From contig NC_080672.1 in NCBI RefSeq assembly GCF_030247195.1, positions 27,659,906 through 27,723,905 of the forward strand: DNA of 64,000 nt, written 5' to 3'. Source of the stretch: Topomyia yanbarensis. Taxonomy: Eukaryota > Arthropoda > Insecta > Diptera > Culicidae. The position numbers and the translations under genes were made by a program. The notes below the pieces were generated by a model. The model did not search any database. It saw only the letters and a program-made list of their open reading frames with translations, and was not told the DNA's origin. This document shows positions 46,571 to 58,319 of this stretch, piece after piece; positions within the stretch are counted from its first letter, which is position 1, and each line of letters begins with the position of its first letter.

Positions 46571-46585
46571 AAAAAGGAGGAGGAG
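46571..46585 (+). other. Polypurine tract
   Basis: AAAAAGGAGGAGGAG directly abuts the 3' LTR, the usual priming site for plus-strand DNA. Confidence 0.9.
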
Positions 46586-46784
46586 TGTAGTATATTAACC
46601 TTGGTCATTCCTTATAAATAAATAAATATATTTGGCAACACAGTTATTCTTAAAACAAAAATCGCGCGCTGTTCAACGGTCACTTCTTGTGTCGCTTAAA
46701 CGAATAAGTAATTAAAAGTATGATTAAAATTACGAGTTTCTCGCGCGTATTACTTCCGTAAAGAAACTTCCCACATACATAACA
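46586..46784 (+). repeat. 3' LTR
   Basis: Same length and ends as 43229-43427, with two substitutions (about 1%). Confidence 0.95.
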
Positions 46785-46885
46785 AAGTGTGTGATCTCTA
46801 TAGAAGCCGTAAAGAAGATGTTTTGTATGCGAATATAGAACATATCCAAAGCCATTAAATAATGGTTCGTGGTCTCTTGGGTATA

Positions 46886-47020
46886 TTCCTTACCCCTGAC
46901 CTAACCACTTCCCCAATCCTTCCCATCAGGGAAATCATGAAAGACGATTCATTGCAAGGCACAAATCTCCGATCAACATGGGGAACGTACTATTTGAACT
47001 AGACGCTACTGATTCCTGAG
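46886..47020 (+). mobile_element. LINE 3'-UTR fragment
   Basis: TTACCCCTGACCTAACCACTTCC, then GCAAGGCACAAATCTCCGATCA and CTACTGATTCCTGA, are shared with the minus-strand fragment at 2780-2935 and partly with copies B and C. Only the UTR remains. Confidence 0.6.
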
Positions 47021-49590
47021 TATCCGCAAATTGAAAAACTCGTAGCTATGGCAGTTTTACCCGATTTGGATACCACTGAATAAGAAGCTGTTGAAATGCA
47101 CCTATCTGGCACGCTATCTGTGGATGTGGCAATATGAGTCAACCAGAGACTAATAGAAACCTAACAACTTTTCCATGGATGAAGAGGTACTAACTCATAC
47201 TGAAGTAGAGGGCTTAGGTTTAAAAGAGCCCGGCAGTAATACAAGCCTTGGGGCCCGACGCGGCTCTCGACGGCCCTGACCTCAGGTATCTGGTCTCGGA
47301 TTTACACTGAAATTTTGTAGGGTCATGTTTTTCCAACGTCTCCCAGGCATTTGGTAATATTGCAACATGATCATCGTCAATCGTATATACAAACGCTTTG
47401 AATTCATTTTTTAATTTAGATTCTCCAAGACGCATTGTAATTACATTACACACAACCACTAACTAAATATCAATGGGATTCCACTGAACATTATCTAAGA
47501 AAGCATCGAATTTGCAATATAAATTTTTATTTTTATAACAAGGTTGAAAACCAAACTTAGTGGATCAGTTCCATCGTAGCAACCTTCGATGACGAAAGCA
47601 AAAAATGTTCACTGCCGTCATGGTTGTTTTGAAAAAAATTATATGTTTGAGATTGAAAATATGAAAGTACATCTACATCAACTATAATTTGTAATAAGAG
47701 CGTACGGTATTCAAATTCTGATGGAAAGTCCTCGATGACTCCGAGCAAACTATGTAGCAACATGTGTGTCGAATGTTCTAAATCGTTAACTTTCGAGCTT
47801 TCTGATGCCGTAACATACGATTTACTGGAAATTGGTGACTGAAACTGAATAGCTTAAAATAGATCCGAAATATAGTATAAAACCTGGAGTACAGGAACAA
47901 CAGACACGTGACAACTTAGCGTATTACTTAGCCGCAAGTTGGAATATTGAGAGACCCGAGTCTACCAGCATTTTACCGGATGTTATGAAGGCACCAGGAA
48001 GTTGCCAGTTAGATTTTTCCATTTTATTTTAACCATATTGTTTTCAGGATGGCTGGTTTCGGTTTCGGTTTCGAGCGTTTTCATGAAGTGGCTGATCGGC
48101 CTATTATGAAAATAAAAATGCTTGTGTAATGCTTGACCAATGTGTATCGCAATACCGACAAAAATGTTCCCCAATTCGGGAATAAAGTGCGATGAATTCT
48201 GGAATAATCGTGTTTCTACGTTCGGAAACAGGACCGTTAACAGAAATTCATGTGTTTTATAAACGTGTTCAATTTTCCGTAACGCCTGCTTTATTTTTGG
48301 AGACATTTGATTTTTTTTATGAACATTGATCACGGGTTCCGCTTAGTCATTGACAAATCGTTTTTACTGTCTGTGAGCTAGTTGATGAACATTTTTCATA
48401 AACAAAGTGTTCATTGGTGAATTTATTCATAAATTGAAGAACACTGTTCACGGTTTGACATGAACTGATTAATGATTTATTACATCTTGATCATGATCAG
48501 GTTTTTGTGGTTGTGGATGAGGTTATAAAACTACTGCTTTAGTTTCACGAAATAATATTCATGGATCCCTTCAAGCCTCGTAAACTGATTCCTGATTCCG
48601 AGTATGTTAGTCACGATGAACCCTTCTTATTCGTAAAATAATTCACAAAATCAAAATACGTTTCCAATTTCATGATATAGTTCATGAAATGTGCAATTTT
48701 GTGCATGATATGCTTCATGCTTGTGAAATTTGGAAGATATCTCTCATCATTTGCACTTTCATGCAACTCTGCACCAGGTCTGGAAATTTTCACGCGAACA
48801 ATTTAACAAAATTTTGGAATATTATAATTAAAAGTATATAATAATTATAAATTGTGAATATAATATACAACACAAAACGAATATTTAATTTATGACTACG
48901 CTCCTCAAATTATAAACGTGAAATTATAAACGTTATTATGCCCGAAAAATCAGATAGAAAACTCATCAACTAATATAACGACAATGTACATAGTAATTGC
49001 GAAAATCTTGACTAACCTCTTGACATCATGAACATCGTTCAATATTCAGCTCTTTTGGTCGAAACAGTGTTTCTTCAAATTATGAACTAGATTTGTAAGA
49101 TAAAATTAAACATATTTGTCACACAACCTCAGTGATCTTACTAAACATTTGAGTGTAACACCATATGATATTTGGCGTGAACTAGTTTCAAGGTCGGTGT
49201 TAGGCTAAAAGAATGGTGGGACTAGATAAATACCGCATTTTTGCAATACTCATACTAGCATAACAATCTGATAAAATTACCCGCGGTGCGTTTGTAGCAC
49301 ATGATATCGTGATAGATCGAGGATTTCAGACAGAGGAGTATTGTGCGTGCGAGACATCTGCTCGTCTGATTTCAAATTTTAGATTTGTTCTAAAAATTCC
49401 AAGTGGGTAATTACCCTCTCAGATATATTCGAGTGGGAAGTACTACTCATACTACCTAGGTCATCCGCCATCTCTGCCTAGTTTTATGAAAAAATTCTAT
49501 GCAGTAGCAAAATACAGAATTAGAATCATGCGTCACCGTAGTTATCAAATAGAGATTACCTCAAGACGCCATTTATCTATGCATTCACTG
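47021..49590. other. Gene-less stretch with a few unidentified minus-strand frames
   Basis: Minus-strand frames at 48333-47983 (116 codons), 47763-47557 (68) and 47459-47220 (79) follow one another and could be parts of one decayed protein. The last contains FVYTIDDDHVAILPNAWETL. None has a domain I recognise. The rest, especially 48380-48760 with repeated TTCATGA-type words, looks like old repeat sequence. Confidence 0.3.
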
Positions 49591-49718
49591 GTTGAACAAT
49601 CTGTCAGGATGCGGTATATCTGATTTCTTTGTATCCTCAACAATTACTGTCAAACTAATTAGATCAGGTGAGGTTTCGACCAGTGTTTGCAAGGCAACTT
49701 TAGCAACATTATCGCTAG

Positions 49719-49910
49719 AGGCTGTTATCTTTTTTTTTTATTTCGATTATAGAGGTTTTAACCTTAAGGTCATTCGCCTCTTCGGGTTGGAAAAATCTAT
49801 TATGAAAAATTTCCAATCCTATGTGCGGGGTCGGGACTCGAACCCAGGTGCGCTGCGTACAAGGCAATCGATTTACCAACTACGCTACGCCCACCCCCTA
49901 GGCTGTTATC
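49719..49910 (-). mobile_element. tRNA-derived SINE with 12-bp TSD
   Basis: The body is about 49731-49898. On the minus strand it opens GGGGGTGGGCGTAGCG, with A box TAGCGTAGTTGG and B box GGTTCGAGTCC, followed by a non-tRNA body and a short A-rich tail (TTTTTTTTTA on the plus strand). It is flanked by AGGCTGTTATCT on both sides (49719-49730 and about 49899-49910). It is the fuller of the two SINE copies here and resembles the Aedes Feilai type. Confidence 0.85.
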
Positions 49911-50129
49911 TCTTTTTTGAAAACCATTCCAGTAAAGTTCAGCTGGAAAATACGCCGGCATTATGGCTGGTTCTGGTAAGGGACGATCCATAAATGACGC
50001 AGCATTTTTTGAGTGATTTTTAACACCCCCCTCCCCCATCGTAGCATTTCGTCACAAACCTCTAAATACCCCCTTGGTAATTAGGTAGCTTGTCGGAAAT
50101 TCTCCCCCCCCCCCTTGTCACCGTAAAAT

Positions 50130-51117
50130 TTAAAAAAAAAACCTGTTTTAATCCACCTATAGGTGCAATTGTGCCTTTCTCATTTCTCCAAACTATGATT
50201 TAATAGCTGGTTCGTACAATATACCATTATGAAAATGTCTTTTATTCTTATTACACTTGGTAAGTATATATAAGAGCACCTTTTTGCATTCATCGCGGTA
50301 TCGGTTTGAATCGGAGTTTTCTATGTGATCGCACTCCACAACCCGTAACTCCGGAGCCGGAAGTCGGATGGAGATGAAATTTAATATCAGTTTCCGGGGA
50401 CGCAACACCTTTCATTTGAGACTAAGTTGATCAAATCAGTCTAGCCATTTTCGAGAAACCAATATAACCGTTATTCTGAATTTGGATACTTCAGGATCCG
50501 TCGATGGTGGCCAGTGTGGCCAAACAGACTTTGAATGACTGTTGGGGACCTAGATCTACAAACTCAACAGTTGTGTTTACATTTTGGAAAAAAATCACCT
50601 TTTTACATTCATCGCAAAATTCGTTGGAATCGGGATTTGCTGCGTGATCGTACGTATCACCCTGTAATTCAGGAACCAGAACTCGGGTCCACACAAAATT
50701 CAACAGCAGCTGATGGACCTTTCATTTAAAATCAAGTTTGTCAAAATCGGTTCAGAAAATTCCGAGAAACCGATGTGGACAAATCAAGAAATTTTGTTTT
50801 GTAACCATACTCTTCAACTCGTAATCCGGAACAAGATGTCGGTTGAAAATGAAATTCAATAGCAACCTATGGGAATATTATACCTTTCATTTGAATCTTA
50901 GTTTGTAAAAATCGGTTCAGCCATCTCCAAGAAACCGATGTGGACATTTTGTTAACAAATCCGCACATACACACACATACATACATACACACATACATAC
51001 ACACATACATACATACACACAGATATTTTGCGATCTCGGCGAACTGAGTCGAATGTTATATGTTAGAAAGTTGGTTTTTGGAGCAATTGCATAACCTTTC
51101 TATATGAGAAAGACAAA
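50130..51117 (+). mobile_element. GCCTTTCTC-TIR family element, copy 4
   Basis: Starts AACCTGTTTTAATCCACCTA, TGCCTTTCTCATTTCTCC and ends CCTTTCTATATGAGAAAG. It contains three modules, each with a 'CAACCCGTAACTCCGGA'-like core and 'CCTTTCATTTGA' (near 50340, 50650 and 50820), then a CATA/CACA microsatellite (50968-51022) and CGATCTCGGCGAACTGAGTC. Confidence 0.7.
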
Positions 51118-51359
51118 AGAATAATATTTAATTAGCTTAATCAGCATGAGTTCAATGTTATCTTCATGTGATTATATTTTGAAATGTTGGTGGGTTTAAA
51201 AGTAGAGGGAATGAGGGGTTAGTGAAGGATGCGTCAGAAATCCTTCATCTTATTTCGGTATACGGGGTGGATGAAGGAAATGCGGGCGTGAAGGTGGTCT
51301 AAGGGGAGGGGAGTGATGAAGGAGGGAGGTGTAAGGGCAAGGCGGGGGAGGGGCGGCGA
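51118..51359. other. Short G-rich spacer
   Basis: Contains a G/A-rich stretch at 51190-51355 similar to the G-rich interior of TIR-family copy 1 near 21580-21680. Confidence 0.4.
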
Positions 51360-52222
51360 CGCAATACTCAACTGCATATTTTGCCTTCCATTTGAGACTT
51401 GGTTTGAGAAAAACGGTTCATTCATCACCGAAGAACCGATGTGACTTTAATTGTGGAATATGCCCGGAATTCCGGACTTCCGGAATCGTCGATAGTGGAC
51501 AATATATTCAAAGAATGTTTGATTGGCAATCAGTGATCTAGATCGGCGATTAAAAGAAATTTGGTGACCATTTCAATAGTTTTTAGCCTCTGAGGTATTA
51601 CGATTGTACCGATTTATATGGGAAATTCCAGTGTATCCTTACTAACACCCCTGTAACTCCGGAAGCAATACATACATACAGAACCGAATGAAATTCAGCA
51701 GCAGTTAATGGTATTACTGTATCTTTCATTTGAAATCAAGTTTGTAAAAATCGGTAGAGAATTCGTTGGGGAATGGGTTTGATATTAGCTTAGGAACTTG
51801 GCGGGTTCCCCGGGGGCGTCATAAACCGTCATAGGTGGCCGCAAATTATAGTAATTTTACATCAATTTTAATATGTTTTACATGGTGGTACCAGTTTATA
51901 TGGGAATTTGCTGTGCGACTGCACTCTTCAACCCGTAACTGCGGAACCGGAAGTCGGATCAACTAAAAATTCAATAGCAGCTTATGGGAGCGTTATACCT
52001 TTCAGATGAAACTAATTTTACGAAAATCGGTTCAGCCATCTCTGAGAAAATTGTGTGAGTTTAAATGACACACACACATACACACACATACATACACACA
52101 GACATTTGCCGATCTCGACGAACTGAATCGAATGGTGTATGAAACTCGGCCCTCCGGGCCTCTGTTAAAAAGTCGATTTTTACAGTGATTGCATAGCCTT
52201 TCTTTATATGAGAAAGGCAAAA
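51360..52222 (+). mobile_element. GCCTTTCTC-TIR family element, copy 5
   Basis: Two or three of the same modules (near 51650 and 51935), then the microsatellite (52068-52105), CGATCTCGACGAACTGAATC and the right tip CCTTTCTTTATATGAGAAAGGC. The left tip is not evident; copies 4 and 5 may be parts of one longer or recombined element. Confidence 0.6.
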
Positions 52223-52436
52223 CAGAACAACAGAAAATGTAAGAAGCTATACTTTTAGTGGTAAGCTTTTATATGCTTCAGTCAACTTTTTAATCTCGCC
52301 CAGAGCCGAAGCAAAAAATACTCCGTTATAGCTATCAATAAACCAAGCAATCAATTTCTACTGCTTTGCAGTTTATCCACTGCACAAACAGTACAGTATC
52401 GTTCCTCCGATCTGGGCAGTGAAATCTGGAAACCAC
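52223..52436. other. Single-copy spacer before the duplication
   Basis: No feature seen. It ends at ATAAATGAAACG, the first shared bases of the duplicated unit. Confidence 0.4.
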
Positions 52437-52456
52437 ATAAATGAAACGTGCCTCCA

Positions 52457-52750
52457 CTACGAGAATTGCCATTGCGACTGACTTTTTAAACAAATTCGTA
52501 TTAGACCAATTATGCGCTTGGTGGAACAGGTCCTAAAGGTGACGACGACGATAATCCTCACGGAAGTGACTAACTTAAGGTCCTTAAAGAAATCATAACT
52601 GAAAAAGACGAATGACGAAACAAATTCCTTTTTACCTGGCTTTGGATAGGAATCACTTATAATCAAACAACGCTGATTATAAACAGGTGAGATCCCTAAA
52701 TAGTAAAAATCTCCAGTTGCGAACGACAGGAGTTCAACTGCTAATGCCAC
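52457..52750 (-). CDS. Unidentified open frame at the start of the duplicated unit
   Basis: 97 codons on the minus strand, repeated at 58866-59159. Mixed hydrophobic composition, no domain recognised, no clear signal peptide. It may be a chance frame. Confidence 0.2.
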   Translation of the reverse strand: MALAVELLSFATGDFYYLGISPVYNQRCLIISDSYPKPGKKEFVSSFVFFSYDFFKDLKLVTSVRIIVVVTFRTCSTKRIIGLIRICLKSQSQWQFS

Positions 52751-53526
52751 CTTGCTGACCGATGTTTGAAATAGGCTCCTATATGCAGAGCCGTAGCGTT
52801 CAGTTTGACAGGTTGGCCCCCGCCAAGGGCGCTAACTTTAGAAGGGCTTTGAAATCTTGATCTGCTTTAAAAAATGAGTAAGGCTAAGTCATAAAATAAG
52901 TCAGGATAGGAGTATCATTCCCAGGTACACACAAAGTTATTGTTTGAAAGTCGTACTGAAAAAGCAAGCCAAAGCAGACAGCAAAAAGGCGCATAATTGA
53001 GACTCTATCAAAGGCGTCAGAAGACTACGGTACGCTCCTGTTAGTCCAGAATAAACAACGAACATGACAAAGACTTCAAATTTAAAAAAAAAAATAACAA
53101 AAAATATTGCAAACTTTTTCCCCTCGTTTTCTTAGTTTCATGGGAACGTGGGAAACGGAGATGTGGTCATGGGCAGTAACGCTTTTTAAAGCTGTAATAA
53201 AGATCGTAGAGTAAGCTAGATCATTTATCATCAAGAGGATAACCCCATACCGTACTATGAAAATTAAAGAGTCCTCGATGCCGAAAGGTGTTTCGAAATA
53301 TCGCAAAGTCGCCGGTTCGCAACCAAGGTCCAACTAATCCTGCACTAAGTTGAATCTCTGATTGAAATGCCACATGGGATTTTTGGTGTTCCTGAAAGCG
53401 TTAGGAACTCTATGTTTCTTCTCAATTGTCGAAAACCAGGTGCAGTTTTCTTAGGATTTGTGGCAGTTTTCTCTGGTGTCCTTTCAGAAGAGAAAAAAAA
53501 TGTTGCAAAGACCAGTTTGCTTATAA

Positions 53527-54750
53527 TTAGTGCAATACTACATGCATGACGCGCGGCATAAACAACCGATCAGGCAGACGATCCTTGTCGAAGAAGTCTC
53601 GCCAAAGGTCACCCAACATTAGCTTGAAGAGACATTTTTCGCCCCCTCCGGTGCGATGTGGTCACTTAAAATCGTCGCTCACTGGAGCATGGGGTCATTC
53701 AAATAGACAATTCCGTCCTTCAGTAGATCCACGCATTCCAAGTTCAAATCGATAATTACACCATCGATCTCAACTTTACGAGCGGGTAAGTAAACGCGTT
53801 AGTTCTTCATGAAAGTCTTGTCGCCGGTGACGTCATTTGTTTGCTTTAGACAAAATATCACAATTCTAAGCTTATCTAGGCGAACTTTCGAGATATCTGG
53901 CACAGCTGAATATTTGTGCGTCTTGCGGAATATTAGAATACTTCGCGGACTATCTTTGATCCGAAAGAAGATCGGATATAGTCGAACCCAGTTCAATGTG
54001 TTTGATTTTAAATGGAAGCTCGCAGTCTTTGGCGACGAATCTTGTTCGACATCCATTTTAGAATCATTTGAGTCAATTCAGGAGAGCTTATTAATGCACG
54101 GACCTAGAGCCAGACGCAAAGTGCAAATTGAAGAATATGAGGGAAGAGACAGAAATAATGGAGGATATAATTTGAAGAACAATCTGAATTTGATAGTAAA
54201 GAAACAACGTGATCATCTACCTTCCCACGATATATGGCTAGCTGCAACCCATTTTATTGGAAACTGGAACGAAGAATATGTAAAAAACTTATTCAGCAAT
54301 AGATCATAAAGAAACAAGCATCTTTGTTACATTTACTTCTGCAAAAAGATGAGTGGGTGTGAAATATAACCGAAATACTGTGACGGCTTTTGCACTGGTA
54401 TTTCGAATCTCACCGTAATCAACAATCCACCAATCGGTTCCTAAAATTGTCTCCTCAGTATGCTTGATATACGGTAGAGTATCAAACCGGACGCACCTCA
54501 AAAGTTTTGGTACATCAAAAGAAAAGTCCCCATGCAAAATTTGAGCGCAATTGAAAAACAATGTTATGAAGCGTCGAGATCTGGTGTAATGTTGAAAAAA
54601 AATCCTTCGTGGAACAAGGAAAATTCTTGAATTTTTTTGTATGCCAAATGTTTTAGTAATCCGTGAAATGTCGAAATCTGGTGTCAATTCCAAAAAGGAC
54701 CCTAATTCTTCTGAATAGATGCTCCCTTCGTCGCCGTCAACTGATTTCAT
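53527..54750 (-). pseudogene. Broken protein-coding gene of unknown identity (copy 1)
   Basis: Minus-strand open segments follow in order: 54750-54304 (148 codons, with ELTPDFDISRITKTFG and GTDWWIVDYGEI), a gap, 54056-53679 in one frame with an internal TAA at 53799 (SFHLKSNTLNWVRLYP, then VEIDGVIIDLNLECVDLL), then 53661-53527 after a frameshift (KCLFKLMLGDLWRDFFDKDR). The segments look protein-like rather than random, with balanced composition. I do not recognise the family; it might come from a host gene, a transposon or an old viral insertion. The plus-strand frame at 53809-54309 overlaps it and may be a shadow. Confidence 0.4.
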
Positions 54751-55889
54751 AACTATACAGTAAAAGATTTGTGGCTGGTATTTACATGAAAAGACCGACA
54801 GTCAATCATGAATTAAGTAGGGAATGGGGCAGGTATAGCGTGGTTGGCAGAGCTTAAAAAAATTGACATCCCTGCGTGAACTTGAAAAAGAAACGAAATT
54901 CAATTCATGGCCGCCGCGATGAATGAAATGTTTGGTTCGTTTCCCTCGTTATTCGTTCTCCCGACACAGCGCATTCAGGTTCGGATACGTTCGGGTTCCG
55001 AAGCAAACTGAATTTTGTTTCTATACTAACTCTGAGCGGGATTAATGATGTTGGTTGATTTCATGGATTGAAGATGGAGGAGAATTCTTCGCAGAAATGC
55101 CATGAAATAATTTATCCAAAGCAACACACTGGTGAGATCGTTTTATGTTATTTTTCAATGCTTATATATTTCACCTAAACACTTTACTTATTCTAAATAT
55201 ATGCTGGAGCAAAAAATATTATTTTTCATTGTGGAAGTACAAATTATTGCAAATATCCAATTGATACGTGGATGAATTCGCGCGAGGCTTATTGTTTATG
55301 GAGACTTCATCAGAATGTAGGTATATGAACAGGTACTCTTGAAATGGGTCGTTAGATGTACAGTAGAGCTACCACCTTTCATCTTCAGGGCCAAACTTAT
55401 GATTACATAGATGCAGACAAGTTTTTTTTTCATAAAAGACGGTCCGTGGGAAAAAGATTGTGTACACCCACAATAACGACATGAAACACAGGTGTAGAAC
55501 ATGATAATGTTAAGGTCAAGATCCCCCTGTATATTGAAGATAATGCAGTCGGTATATGGCTATGTGACTTGTCACCGGGTACACAGGATAGCACAATCCG
55601 CACATATATGTGCTCTGCGATAATGCGGGATAAGTCAATGATATCCGAGACTTATAGGGTGATATTCCACATCTCGAAACGACAGGTTATTTGTGTACAA
55701 TAGAGTGCCCAGAAAAATAATGAATTTTTGAAAACTCACTCGGCCCACCCCTGAGTCAATTTCTAGTCCCACCAGGAGTACTTGCTCCAAATTTGAAGCA
55801 AATCGGACAAGTCTAGCTACCGGACCAACGTGCCTGAAGTTTGTATGGGATTTTTCGACAATTTACATGGAGAAAACCCACTAGCTCGC

Positions 55890-56690
55890 ATTTTCACCGC
55901 TAGGTGGCACTGTATGCATCGTATTATCACTGTAAGTGAAAATAAGAAAGATAATTTAATTGTCTATAACTTTGTTGAAGACTGCTAGTCAATCCGACTT
56001 TGTTGAAAGAAGTTATTAAACTTTTAGCGAAGTGATGTCTGAGTCAGTTTTGCATGGGGCCTAGCAGTACATTTTAGTGTATCAGTACTAGGTTCCAACA
56101 AACTAAACATTTTTGTGGAATAATGGTTAGATTTAGATGAATAGTATGTTCGGAAGAATTTCAGTACATAATACGAGTTATGTTTTGGTTAGAAAATTTT
56201 AGTTCCACCTGTGACCGCATAGATGGCGCCAACACTAACTTTTCTACGGAGAGAGATAGAATATCAAAATGTTTGGAAGAATTACTGCAAAATTCTTCTT
56301 CTACAACTTTGTAGAAGACACCCAATTTCTATCTCTCCCCGTTGAAAAGTTAGTGTTGGCGCCATCTATGCGGCCACAGGTGGAACTAAAATTTTCTAAC
56401 CAAAACATAACTCGTATTATGTACTGAAATTCTTCCGAACATACTATTGAGCTAAATCTAACCGTTTTTCCACAAAAATGTTTAGTTTGTTAGAACCTAG
56501 TACTGATACACTACCATGCACTGCTAGGCCCCATGCAAAACTGACTCAGACATCACTTCGTTAAAAGTTTAATAACTTTTCTTGTTCGAGTCGGATCGCT
56601 TTGCAGTCTTCAACAAAGTTGTAGATAGTAGAATTATCTTCTTAAGTTTCACTTTTGGTGATAATTTGATGCCAAATAGCGAACACAAAC
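55890..56690. repeat. Foldback element (copy 1)
   Basis: Left arm about 55916-56262, right arm about 56326-56672, with centre near 56294. Mirrored words include GGCGCCA(A)C.ACTAACTTTTC, CATAATACGAGTTATGTTTT and ACTTTGTTGAAGACTGC. A small hairpin CTTCTACAACTTTGTAGAAG forms the central loop. The sequence from about 55695 (AGAGTGCCCAGAAAAATAAT) may be the outer left end of the same family. Confidence 0.8.
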
Positions 56691-56929
56691 AAAATGGATC
56701 CCGGAAGCTTTAAGTACACAAAAATAGTCACGAAGCGAGTACGAAACCTACGTTAAGACAAACCTAAAACAGTTTCCTGGACCTGAGTTTTATAAGGCAA
56801 GCATTGAAAACTGTCGAAATTATCTATAAAATATCTAGTTTTTGTAAAAAGTTTTCGGGCACGTTCTGTCCTTTGGACGTTTTCAATCCGGATCGTTTGG
56901 TGGCTTGTAAGTAGCGGTTTGCCCACTAC

Positions 56930-57560
56930 TCCGGTTCTGATTGCCTGACTGACCCTCCCTATCAGGGCGGCCTAGGTGCCTCTACAAGAATTTTGGATTT
57001 TCGTATGCCAGCAAACAAAAAATGTAAACAAACAAATAAACTACTTTTACCGTGTATTCTCCCTCAACTCTTCACTGCGTTTCTTATGGTCCACTGCGGC
57101 TGACGATGGCGGGAAGGCGGACGGATTCTTCCGACCGGCCGGGACTACAACAGCCGCGTTCTTCTGTGGTCGTTGGCTGCTCCGGCAGCGGTCCTTAACA
57201 ATTAGCCAGAGAGGTTTGTCTGAACCTCTCTAGCGACGGTGATGACGAATCACCGGATTCTTTACTTGCCGCAAAGAATGCCGGAGGATACCGCAGTGTT
57301 CCTCCCAGGTAAAACCGTTGCCTTACCTGCTTCCTTCTGCTTAGTTATTAGCTGTAGAGGAGAGCAACGCTCGTTCGGCTTATCCTTTATAGTGAGAAAG
57401 GCGAGCGCTTAAGATTCTTTGCGATTAGCCGGGGAAGCGAAACCTCCGTCTGTCTATAACCGTGGTTCGTCCCTTTCTGTACTAACTACGATGGCCGCGG
57501 CTTCAACCGAAAACAAACACGCTGTCATCGATGAGCAGCATAACCGGTGCACTCGTATTT
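56930..57560. other. GC-rich unassigned block (copy 1)
   Basis: GC-rich with frames of up to 85 codons (plus, 56976-57233). Read on the minus strand it gives Ser/Pro/Arg-rich stretches broken by stops, such as might come from a retroelement gag or 5' region. No domain is recognised. Confidence 0.3.
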
Positions 57561-58168
57561 TTGCAAGAGGAGAGCGGTGACCTACTTAAACCCTGTTACT
57601 TATTTACAATTATACAACAAACATTTTTTACACCTATCTGCACGCACATAACCGTTCACAAACGCGAAAACGAACAAAAATTTACAACTAAATGTCAACG
57701 GTACCGAACAGCCGTGAGCATAATTTTATCTAAGAGATGAGAAGACAATCGCGTAGCTAGTTTGATCCAGGTCTAACCTCAATATTGAACCAGCTTCTGA
57801 TTGGTCGTTTTGCCAGTCATGAGCGTTCATTATATTTACAAACGGGATGGAAAACAGTGCTGCTGAATCTATTCTGGCTACTTTTCACACACATCAACAT
57901 TTCATGCAAATTGAATAAAAGTCCTGAATGACGATATAGCTACGTGTATTATTAAGAGAGACACGAAAAAAAATTGAATTTCAATTTTTAAAGCAGCTAG
58001 CATTGTAAATTCATGCTTGAGGTGCGATCTTTGAGGTACAATTCTTTTCAGTAATTGCGAAAAGCATACGAAAGGAATCTGCCAACGATGAACGCTTGTT
58101 GTCTTTAGATTTACGGCAGGGCCCAGTCGATTAAATTAAGAAGAGCAAGAAGCCTGTTGTCGTTTCTT

Positions 58169-58319
58169 CTAGAGCACTCTAGTTAGAATGTGGCCAAGAG
58201 GCCATGACGTATCCAAACGTACATGAAATTTGACGTTTTTCTATTGTGTATACGTCAAATTCCATGTTCGTTTGGATACGTCATGGCCTCTTGGCCACAC
58301 TCTAACTAGAGTGCTCTAG
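58169..58319. mobile_element. 151-bp hairpin MITE
   Basis: The arms CTAGAGCACTCTAGTTAGAA and its complement, through CCAAGAGGCCATGACGTATC and CAAATT, pair nearly perfectly around a short centre. A single stem spans the whole element. The CTAG at both tips could be part of the inverted repeat or the target site. Confidence 0.85.

Larger units (their letters stand above)
43224..46789 (+). mobile_element. Ty3/gypsy LTR retrotransposon lacking RT and RNase H
   Basis: The element is 43229-46784 (3,556 bp), flanked by AAGTG at 43224-43228 and 46785-46789. It has LTRs (199 bp each, two differences), a PBS, a polypurine tract and one long Gag-protease-integrase frame. Full-length relatives are usually about 1.3-1.6 kb longer because they include RT and RNase H. 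The structure shows it was copied and integrated normally; with no polymerase of its own, it must have used enzymes from another element, or lost the domains after insertion. Confidence 0.95.

Noticed and set aside
49731..49898. Possible functional tRNA gene (A and B boxes present)
   Set aside because: The tRNA-like part continues into a SINE body with an A-rich tail and is flanked by target duplications.
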